From assembly GCA_023053545.1 (NCBI GenBank), contig JAKZAN010000002.1:7498790-7562789 (forward strand): 64,000 nt of DNA. The letters are read 5' to 3'. A program made the translations under genes and the position numbers. This DNA is from Lepidurus packardi. Taxonomy: Eukaryota; Arthropoda; Branchiopoda; Notostraca; Triopsidae. This document shows, piece by piece, positions 34,419-44,500 of this stretch; the stretch's first letter is position 1, and every line of letters starts with the position of its first letter. The notes under the pieces are model-generated. The model was given only the letters and a program-made list of their open reading frames with translations, made no database searches and was not told the origin of the DNA.

Positions 34419-34843
34419 TTTTGAGAGATTTTACTACCACTTTTAAGTTATCACTTTATTTCCACATTCTCTACCACTTTTGATGGCTAGGGGTAGGACC
34501 AATTAAAAGTAACTTTCCCACTCCGCAGCAGTAAAGTATCCACGAACGCTAACTTGACAGATGAACGGATTGGCCATGTTTTATTTGTACTCTAATAGAT
34601 GGCGTCCTCCCTTGCTGGTTTTATGTATGCATTTGCAGATGGCGTCACTTATATTTTTGCGCCAAAAATTGTTCTCTCGAACTTGCACATTTTTTTTAAA
34701 AGAAACGTACTATATTCCATGACTTTCCGCTACAGATAGAGCAACATCGATTCTTAAATTGCGGCATAAAGAAACATCTACGTTCATACAGAAAAATATA
34801 ACACAGGCCAAAGCGATACGTTTTCCAAATCTATCTAGTCTCT
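34419..34843. other. INTS6 promoter and GHITM 3' UTR
   Basis: A short gap between two same-strand genes. It should hold GHITM 3' UTR on the right and the INTS6 promoter and 5' UTR on the left. No TATA box is evident. Confidence 0.4.
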
Positions 34844-36162
34844 TCATTTCCTCCTGTTTCCACCTCCAGCTAAAATGGTGGCAATACGGATGAATATATT
34901 GATCGTGTCCATGTAAATCGAAATTGACCTAAACAATAACTCCTTAAAAGCCCCCACATCTTCAGCTTGACGAATATTCAAACTCACGCATTGACGGGAT
35001 CAAATGGTCGCATAGAATAATTAGGTACGCTTTCAGCTGCTTTAATTATGCGTTGAGTATCGTGCAGTAGGAGGCCAGAAAACAAAACCAAACCTCCATA
35101 AAGCATCACGGAGTACAATCCTGCCCCTAAGGCCGTCGTCGGCGGTAAAAACATGCTTCCTAGAGCAAAACAGTAGGTTTAAATTCTAACAAAACGAGTT
35201 TTAAAAATTACCCAATGACGCCATGAATACAACACCCAAGCCAATTGCCAAGGGACCTCCCATATTTAAGAACTTCTCACTGGGAGCGCAAACAGCGATG
35301 GTAGAAAGGCCTCCTACCACTCCAGCAGTGTACCAGGCAGCTCTGGTAAGAAGAGCTCCTCCTAAAATGCACATAGGTGCCACGACTACTCCTATAATGG
35401 CTGCGTGCAAGGCCCAGGCTGCTTGTTTTGTTCCCAAACCTTCTTGGTAAGGAATACTGCGCACCAGGGCTCCACTAGCAAGCATTGCGGCCAAAGAACC
35501 AAACAAGGTCTAAAACAGTTTGAGATAAGGGTCAAATTCAAAAGAAATTTGATAAACACCTTACTATATAGGGGCTGGTGACCATAAAACGCATCAACGC
35601 TTGGCTTCTAAAGGCGGCCGCGGCGGATGCCGCTGTGATGGCCAAAGAGCCTCCAAAGTAGGCGTACGTGCTGTGGATTCGTTGCTTAACATACTCAGGC
35701 CATATCCTATCGAAAAGTACGGTGAAGTTGCACCGAAATTAGTACTTATGGATTTAACTATAAGAAGAATTGACTTACATAGAGCGATCAATGGCTCCAG
35801 CTTCGGAAGATAAACCCAGTCCATAGAAACATAAGGCTCCTAAACCAAGAACGGATGCTCCAGCAACGATTCCTCGGCCTACAACGAACGCTGGGAAACG
35901 AAAAGGAGACATAAACAAACTTTGTCGGGTTTATGAACAGTAGGATGAACTTACAAGATGATCCTGCAGGAGACAGAACGGTTTCCCTCAATGTTCTTCG
36001 ACGTGCCAAGCGACTGGCAACAGACTCACGGCTTCCATTAGCCGAATTACGCACTTGAGGCAAAACTGCAGGTTGACGAGCCAAAAGAAACCTGGCTGGA
36101 GTCTTGCAAGCAGACTGTGCGACGAATTTCGGTGCACCAGCTCGTATAACGCACGACAACAT
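34844..36162 (-). CDS. GHITM: Growth hormone-inducible transmembrane protein (TMBIM5/MICS1)
   Basis: Inner mitochondrial membrane protein of the Bax-inhibitor-1 family, involved in cristae structure and Ca2+/H+ exchange. Six exons from ATG 36160-36162 to TGA 34844-34846 give about 345 residues, the family length. The N-terminus (MLSCVIRAGAPKFV...) is Arg-rich without acids, a mitochondrial targeting sequence. After DRSMWPEYVKQRIHSTYAYF come several hydrophobic helices, with family blocks YQEGLGTKQAAWALHAAIIG, LLLHDTQRIIKAAE and the final SISIYMDTINIFIRIATILA. The two acidic residues of the family's transport region (in LLHD and YMD) are kept. An upstream in-frame extension exists but disrupts the targeting sequence, so I use the later ATG. 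Confidence 0.95.
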
Positions 36163-36486
36163 TTTCCGTATGTTAACAAGTGACGTTGCGTGATGACTTC
36201 TGCTTATTAAAAATTTTGAATGGAACTTATATAATTTAGTTGTGAAGAACTTCAGAAACGACTGTCTTCTTAAGAGCACTCGATCGACTGCAAACTGCTG
36301 GGTAAGTTACGAAACCAAAACACGGACGTTTCTAGAGCCTATTCTAAGAAACGCGAATTACAAGGGTTTCCGATTGTGAATTGCGAACCATGTAAAAACT
36401 TACCAAAGGTTAAACGGGGGAAGGTGGAAAAAAGGGACGTAGACACAAAGACTGCGGTTTACCCGACACAAGGACTACGGTTCCTT

Positions 36487-37027
36487 AGGGTGGCCTCACA
36501 CTTGGTGCCTATGAGGCCTAAAGTCCCTAAGGGTGGACTCACACTGGAGTGCTTAAGCCCTTAAGGATAGACACCTCACAGACACCAACACGTCTACCTG
36601 CGGTGAGCAGGAGGTAGAGGCGGAGACTAGGTATTAGTAGGATGTGGCGATAATAAATTGTAAGTACAATGCGTGGCTAGATTTACACAAGAATACTCTG
36701 GTCTGAGACAAGGACATATGACGAAGGTCAACAAGGATCAAAAGAAACATTCCACAGGGTAATCAATGACAATAACATTGTACTACAAATCTTAGTTATT
36801 TTTTCCCAACCTTTCCACTACCACGTGTATTCCTAAGTCATGTGACTATACTCTCGTCATTCGTTGGTCAAATACCCTTTTTTGTGACCCTGCCTCATTC
36901 AATTAACGGGCTATCCATAGCTAGCGACCCAAAAAGCCCACTACCCGCTAATTGAAGGTAAAAGGACGTCATGGTCACTCTCTTATGGACTTTAGGCCTC
37001 ATAGGCACCCAGTGTGAGGCCACCCTT
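36487..37027. mobile_element. Foldback MITE, copy A (partly rearranged)
   Basis: Starts GGGTGGCCTCACAC and ends with the inverse GTGTGAGGCCACCC. Only the first about 45 bases of the left arm are present. Then 36531-36766 is unrelated sequence, and from GACAATAACATTGTAC at about 36767 to the right end it matches copy B nearly base for base. No coding capacity. Confidence 0.75.
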
Positions 37028-37904
37028 ACTGGCATTGGTGTTCGAAAGAATAAAAGATTGTCGCTTTTCGATAAATGTGCTAAAACAGATGTGTGCTTGA
37101 CACTGGTTCTTTGGTGTGGTCTGTTTTGCTTTTTGTCCTATTGGTATCATACCTATCACCTTTGTCTTATCAGGATTCCTTTAGTTGTCTGTCTTTCCAA
37201 AAGAACAATGGGTAGTTGGAAGGACATGCTGCTAGATTCACTCTGTAAGAGCGACTAATAATGGTTGCCGTGTAATAAATTCTCCATTAACGTCTCTACT
37301 AGGCGTCCTTTCTATAGACTGCGAGACAGGACAGAATATTTATTCTCAGTTCACCGAGTAAAAAATCTATGCTTCTTGATTATACTTCTGGAAGAAGGCT
37401 TGTGGTTGATTTTTATTTATGTCTAAGGTAAGTCTATTGTTTTAGTAATCTGAGGAACTCGTGAGGTGTAAGAAATCGGCGAGAAAATGAAGTAATTTCC
37501 AGATGATGAAACGTAACGTGTAATGCATTTAGGAAGAGACACTAGGATTTATTCATTGTTTTCTAGAAATTTTGTGAGCTTTTTCAGATTCCTTCCCAAA
37601 TCGGTGTAGGCTGTACTGTACATGTACATTAAGGCAGATTATTTGTGTCACGTGTTCCCGAACTTGTATTCTTTTTATGCGGCTTTTGTGCGTGAAAAAG
37701 AGTGTTAAAAGTGGTCTTTTGTGTAGCCTTAGGTTTATTAGCGGGTCACCTTTTGTGTGAATATAATGTATTTTGCTTTCCGGTACACCTGTGGTGGTTA
37801 GTAACCGAGTATTGATCGCAATCGTACCATAAAGTGAATAAGCTTGCCATGTGGTATAGGCTGATAAACTGCATATAATATAGAATATAACATAGGTGAA
37901 TGTC
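37028..37904. other. Probable 3' UTR of the secreted orphan gene
   Basis: No coding signal on either strand. The minus-strand poly(A) signal AATAAA (TTTATT at 37734-37739 on +) lies about 170 bases after the stop. Confidence 0.35.
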
Positions 37905-39288
37905 TTATTTAAAAGCCAATCTGACTTGTGTATAGCTAAGGCTGCCAAACTTCTGAAATTCACTCATTAAAAGTAGGTTCGTTCGTTGATTGCAAATGTC
38001 GGTGGAATTGGCTGGTATTTTCCAAAATGAACTGCAGAATGAGGTAGTACTTGTTACAAACGGGGCGTTAATTAGGGGAGGATATAGGCCATCTGGAGCG
38101 TTTAATGAAGCGAGTGGGTTGGAAATATACGACTGTACTGTCAAGGCTCCTTGTGGTCCAATATCCAGGCCAGAATAGGTGCAAGACTTATATACTCCAT
38201 TAATTTTATCATAACCTTCAAATAGCAATACTCTACCGGAACTTTGCACTAACGCGGACAAAAGCGGGAAATTTAGCTTTAGAATGGAGTTAGTCCATCC
38301 GGAGAGGTTTGTAGAAGTAACTGTGTCTCCATCCGGCAACAAGGAAGGAAATGGGAAGAAGTATTGCTGATCCGCGTATCCGCCTTTTCCCTGGAAGTAG
38401 TAAGGGAAATTTCTCAGTATAGCAGTGTAGCCAAATCTGCAATACGCATATGTGGAATTGATCACAGTGGAGTTAATTGCCGCCCAAGGCCAAAGCGGTC
38501 GCAGAGTCCAAAGAGCTGAAAAAGTACAAGGATTTCGATAGTTTTATAAGACATCTTCTTACAAGTCCCAGGAATTAACATGTTAAAACTTACTGTCGTT
38601 GTAGCCTGTTATTTCGTAATCATGACAAGTCCTCGGACGTAGAGCTCCAGGTGTTGTTGGCAATACAGTACTAATAGTAGCAGAAGCAGTAGTTGGGAGT
38701 TTAACAGAGCTAGTATTGATAGGAGTACTCCCAGTAGAGGCCACGGTTGATGCTGTGGCGGACGAGGACACGACTGGTGTTGATGGACTATCAGAACTAA
38801 CGATGGTTGTCAAAGTAGGTAGCGTACTAGTTTGCGTTGTTGTTGGATCTACTACTGAACATTCCCCTAAACGTATCGGTACCAGGCTGCCCGGTACCTT
38901 TTGCCAAAGCATACCATTCTGGACTTGTGGATCGATGACGATTTGGGCTGGTACTGTGTTGCTATTGTTTAGGTAACAATTTCGGTCTTGAAATAGATGG
39001 CAGCTTTGTAATTGCGTGGCGAGACTGATGAAGGACAAGTAAGCTTGACATGATTCTGATATCGCACATTTCCGTCTACAGTCGACATCGTTCAAGTTGT
39101 ATAAAGCTATAAAAAATAAATTTTCTTATCAAGGAATGAGCGTATTGGTAATTTGTACCGCGGAATGTGGTGTCCAGGGTTACACTAGGTTGAAATGTAG
39201 GACCAGTCAAAAAGAAATTTCCAAGCTCACTAGTAACGAACGGTAGACAAAGTAGAAGTTTAACCCACAAAAGAGAAACCGATAACAT
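37905..39288 (-). CDS. Secreted protein with PAN/apple-like module and mucin-like linker, unrecognised
   Basis: Three exons join in phase from ATG 39286-39288 to TAA at 37905, about 415 residues. The N-terminus MLSVSLLWVKLLLCLPFVTS is a signal peptide. A PAN/apple-like stretch follows, with spacing seen in DVDCRRKCAISESCQAYL then CHLFQDRNCYL. A Ser/Thr/Pro-rich linker of about 90 residues is probably O-glycosylated. The C-terminal 200 residues hold many N-glycosylation sequons (INSTVINST) and paired cysteines but no recognised domain. A longer in-frame N-terminus exists but lacks an ATG. Likely extracellular; the function is unknown. The gene is flanked on both sides by copies of the same MITE. 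Confidence 0.75.
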
Positions 39289-39558
39289 TGCTGCAAATAC
39301 CGCCCAGTCAAATACAATATACCGCCACTGCTTGAATGCTTGCACACCTTTACATACGAGGCTCAAGAGTAACTGTGTCGGATAGAATTGTTTTTTTTCA
39401 TAAGAAAAGGCGCAGCGATGCTGACGGATTCCTCAAGTCATGAACGTGACGTGTAGAGTGTCGTCAGCACGGGTTCTTTTTTGACAATATAGGAGACGCT
39501 GAATAAAAGTCACATTATTTTTAACTAGTAATGTACTTATTCGTGTTTAGTAGGCTAG

Positions 39559-39967
39559 AAGGGTGGCCTCACACTGGGTGCCTATGAGGCCTAAAGTCCC
39601 TAAGAGAGTGCCCATGACGTCCTTTACCTTCAATTAGCGGGCAGTGGGCTTTTTGGGTCGCTAGCTATGGATAGCCAGTTAATTGAATGAGGCAGGGTCA
39701 CAAAAAAGGACAATAACATTGTACTACAAATCTTAGTTATTTTTTCCCAACCTTTCCACTACCACGTGTATTCCTAAGTCATGTGACTATACTCTCGTCA
39801 TTCGTTGGTCAAACACCCTTTTTTGTGACCCTGCCTCATTCAATTAACGGGCTATCCATAGCTAGCGACCCAAAAAGCCCACTGCCCGCTAATTGAAGGT
39901 AAAGGACGTCATGGGCACTCTCTTAGGGACTTTAGGCCTCATAGGTACCCAGTGTGAGGCCACCCTT
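39559..39967. mobile_element. Foldback MITE, copy B (intact, long terminal inverted repeats)
   Basis: A 409-bp element with inverted arms of about 150 bases that differ at only a few positions: AAGGGTGGCCTCACACTGGG at the left, and its complement ending CCACCCTT at the right. A central loop of about 100 bases contains GACAATAACATTGTAC. No open frame. No clear target-site duplication could be read (flanks GGCTAG and AATCGT). The transcript would fold into a near-perfect hairpin. Confidence 0.85.
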
Positions 39968-40050
39968 AATCGTCCAAGGGACCAAAGCATTTCGAGTTCA
40001 AGAAGTCTGCTCATTGGTTAAGCGCCAACGAGGTTAACTGGTGCCTCAGC

Positions 40051-40290
40051 TCTTAAGGACTATGAACATCGATTTCAGGACTACAAACCCCGACTTATGG
40101 AATACAAACCCCTAACCTAACCTTAACTAGTCCTAACCTAAATTAATCCTAACCTAACGTAACTTAGACCAATCTTAACCTAATCTAGTTTTTTAAGTCG
40201 GGTTCATAGTCCTTATGTAGGGGTTCGTAGTCCTAAAGTCCGGGTTCGTAGTCCTGAAATCGGGTACACGCAGTCCTTGCGTCGAGTCGT
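40051..40290. repeat. Inverted arrays of a 21-bp repeat around a CCTAA-rich core
   Basis: Right arm (40197-40285): four 21- to 22-base units of the form GGGTTCGTAGTCCTAAAGTCC. Left arm (about 40051-40108): three units of the same repeat on the opposite strand. Between them, 40108-40190 is made of CCTAACCTAA-like words. Confidence 0.75.
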
Positions 40291-41500
40291 CCTTGTGTAT
40301 AATTCTCCTCCTCAAATGTGCAACTCTCTACAGATCTTGGGATTGTTACAATGGTACCTCCATAGCGCTACTGTTTCTTTATCCTCAAACGTTCAGCTCT
40401 CTAGGGAGCTTGTGTGAAGCGCTGCGAGTGTACTCTGCTTCTTCAAAGACATTCTGCCGGGTTCTACCCGGCTGGCAAGAACAAAGGAATCCTAAAGAAT
40501 GTCACATTAGCGAAGAATCACGTCATTCTTTTTAGAAATTCTGAAAAGCGGAATGAATCCTAACAAACTAACAGACGAAATGCACTAACTTGGTCCAATG
40601 TAAAAAATAAAAAACTTAGTTTGAATTACGGTATGAATGGAGTGAACAAGACTGAAATTTTAGATACGATAATGTAGAAAAACACTACCAACTCAAGTAC
40701 TACAAAGGAAAATAGATAGCCTGGGCATTGAAAGTTTTAGTTTAACATGACCCTACTTCACTTGTATATAAAAGGCAAAAATTTGAGGATATTTTTTGTA
40801 ATTTTTTTTTAAAGTAAGACAAGGACAGCAGTTTCAAAGAAAACTTATTATTTTCCTATGGAAATTTCCAGGGCCAGTGGACAAAATGCTATTTGGGAGA
40901 AGTCGTTGCGATATTAAACACTACTTTAAAAAATGAACAAAATAGCCGTTTCCAAGAATTCAAGAACGGTAAAAGAAAATTCTCCTTGGGATAACAGTAA
41001 GAAAAGGCAAAACAAGCATCATTGGCAGTGACAGAGCTGAATAGGAAATGAACACAATTCCCAAACTAGAAGAATCTTTTAACGGAAAGGGCCGAACGTT
41101 AAGAACGCATTATTTCTGCTTTTGAAGAAAAAAAAGAAATGTGAAATTTTCTTTCTTTTTTCCTTTTTGACTTAGTTTGGCACATGTTGCACAAAGAGTA
41201 AGACGATCACATAAAAAAGCCGCAGACTTTGGGAGAAATTATACTAAAACCTCAAATTAGCGAACAGAAGTTCTAATAAAAAAAATACTTCGAGCTTTAA
41301 AAAATCAAAGATTAGCACTGGTTTTCTGTTATGGCCTTCAATGTAAAACACGCCCACATTTTTTTTTTAATATAAAGGCACCTTTTCGTCGTTCGAGGCA
41401 CATATTTCATAATCGATTAAAGCAGAAACCCAATTTTCATAGTAGAAAAAAAAACGAAAAAGCCTAAAAAAATTCTGCAAAAACGAATAACGTTCGGTTT
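40291..41500. other. Intergenic, presumed collagen IV 3' UTR at the right end
   Basis: AT-rich, with short chance frames only. The part next to 41500 should be the collagen 3' UTR. Confidence 0.35.
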
Positions 41501-44500
41501 TTAGGTCTTCCGTATGCAAACTTGGCATCGGCTCACGCGCTGACGCAAATTGCCCGCTTTCAAAGTTTCGCTCTGGGGTCGTTCGAACTGGTACTGGTCA
41601 TCCACAGTTGCCAACCAGAAACTCAGCTTATTGGCAAAGTAATGGCAACTACCACGCGCGCCATTGCACTCGATAAACGGAGTAGCACGGAAATCTTCCA
41701 AACAGGATCCAGGACTCGACAAGGACTGACCACCTCCCTCGGCTCCCGCTCCAGTATGCTAAAACGACGATAATAAATAAACATTAGGCTAGACAACACC
41801 TATTAAGATAAGTTTCCTAAAATGTACCATAGCAAAACTCCAACCCATCCACAAACCAGACCAGCCTCCGGGACAATCCGGAATATCGTTGGTCTGGCTA
41901 TGGACAGCAATCACATTAGAAGGCACTTCGCAGACCACGCACCTAAAATTGATGAATTAATTACTGTTTTCTAAATGTGTATGCTATTTTATCCCGGTAC
42001 CGAGAGATGTATTGACGGATTTCATTTTCGGCTACGGGCATCATAGGAATGGGCGCGGTGGTGGAAAGCCAGTAGGATTTGTCGTTACGGCTGGCGTAAT
42101 TGCAGACGTTGTTAAAGTCGCAGAACAAGAATGGCATCGTGTTAAAGCGTCTCACGCATGATCCGGCCACACCTACTCACAAAAAACGTATTTACTTTCC
42201 CATAAGACCACATAAATACACATTTCTACATCAAAGTTTAAAGTACGGACCTAGATCTTGATTATGGGCCTTTTCGTTGCCTTCCAAGTAGAGTAAACTG
42301 TATCCGTTCCATAATTCCACCTGACCTTGGTCACATCTAGGGATGGTCGTGCTCTGGCTGTGGCGTACGAGCAAGAAGCCAGATAAATAGTCAGTCTGAG
42401 CTTGACAACTGCGACCTGCAAGACCTTTGTCACCCTGTAATCCTGGATAACCCTATTTGGAGAATTTTCGAAAGAAAATTTCAACGAACATCTTTACCGT
42501 TCACTTGTTCAATACAAAATTGTATCTTTTTTTATTCACTTTTTCCCATAGGAAATCTAACCTGTTGTCCGGGAGATCCGGTCTGACCAGGTTCGCCTTT
42601 GGCTCCCGCAAAGCCATCCAAACCGGGATTGCCAGGGTTACCCCTCGGGCCCAAATCACCCTTTGGTCCGTTCAAGCCAGGCAGTCCGTCAAATCCAGGG
42701 GGTCCATTGAGTCCAGCAGGTCCTATTCGGGTAGGAAAAGTGAATAACAAGACGAAAAATTAGAATATTTCGAGAAGTAACGGCGAAGTTTGTAATGGCT
42801 GGGATTTTACCTGGTGGACCACGTTCGCCTTTGGCTGCAACATTACCAGGTTCACCTTTTCTGCCAAGGTCACCCTTCGGTCCAGGTTGTCCATCTCTGC
42901 CAGGTTGTCCGGCATTGCCTGGTAACCCGCGATCTCCTTTCTGGCCGTCATTACCTGCAAATCCATCTCGACCATTGAGGCCACGGTCACCCTTCATGCC
43001 GGGGATTCCAGGTAAACCAGGTAAGCCTATATATAAATAGAACGAAAACAAAATAAACTCAATAAACAAAACTCAATATATACTGCAAAGAAACTCAATA
43101 TATAATATCTAACACACAACCTAAAACCTTTTTATACAATAAAGCTAACTAGAACCAATGACAATTATAATGGCTTGTTGTTGTTAATGGCTAAACAATT
43201 CAAATTTTGGACAATGAACTGATACAAGTTTGGTTGGTACCAACTAAATTGATCAGATTAAAACTGTCGAGACTTTTACAAGAAGGATCGTCTTACCTGG
43301 AAGTCCGTCATTGCCTGTTTCGCCTCTCAAACCAGGGAACCCGCGATCTCCTTTCAATCCAGAAGCTCCAGGGGAACCATCAAATCCGGGGCGGCCCGCT
43401 GGACCATCTTGACCGGTTCTACCCGGAGCCCCCGGCAATCCAGAATTACCCTTGTCACCTGAAAATGACGGCATGAGATCGTAAACCTTGCAGTAGAAAA
43501 GTGTTCAAAAAGTAAAGCCTACCTTGCATTCCAATAGATCCACTCAATCCAGGCGGTCCAGTCAATCCGGGCAATCCGGGTAAACCAATATCACCTGAAA
43601 GATACACAACACATAATGTATTTAATGATTATTATAGGCATACCAATCAATAAACTGAAAAAAAAAGAATCAGGGATTTTTACCTTTAGCTCCGTCAATT
43701 CCACCGAATCCGTCACGGCCCATTTTTCCTGGGAGTCCTGGTAGACCCTTCTCACCCTTGGTGGTCAAACCAGGTGGTCCTTGAGGTCCCGGGGGTCCAA
43801 TATCACCTGTAATTTCGAAACATTACTATTTTAGTTGATTCTTTACAAAAATAGTTTTGGACTTAAAATATAAACTTGGAAAAAATACGTAATCCCTTTC
43901 TTGTGAAATGTCTAAGTATTACCTTTAGGACCAGTTGCCCCATCAGCTCCAGGAATACCGGCGCCAGGGAATCCCCGATCTCCTTTGGCTCCCACCAATC
44001 CAGGTCTGCCAGGCCCACCACTGTCACCTTTTTCACCCGCAAAGCCTGGGAAGCCAATTGCGCCAGTATCGCCCCTGTTGCCTTTAGGTCCATCGATTCC
44101 AGGAACTCCTGGGCTTCCGGATATTCCACGGTCCCCTTTAGGTCCTTCAAAACCGGGTCTACCCTGGGGTCCTACACAAAATTGTAAGCAATTCGTACCA
44201 GATAAAAGAAAACAGTGTCCTCTTGATGGAATCACTTTGCTCACCTAGAAGTCCAGGTTCGCCTTTGAATCCGTCCAAGCCTGGGTTACCAGGATAGCCT
44301 CTTTCGCCCTTGAGTCCAGGAGTGCCATCAAGTCCGTTAATTCCGGGATTACCTGTGGGTCCTACAAGTCCATCCAAACCAGGTGTGCCTGGAGTACCCG
44401 TCAGGCCTCTATCACCCTAAAAATAAACAAAATCACCCAATAGAAAACTCACTGATCGCTCTAACTCTCGACCTAACTGCATTTAAACAATTCAAAAACT

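Noticed and set aside
35988-36279. Longer N-terminus for GHITM
   Set aside because: The extension would bury the mitochondrial targeting sequence, and the later ATG gives the normal family length.
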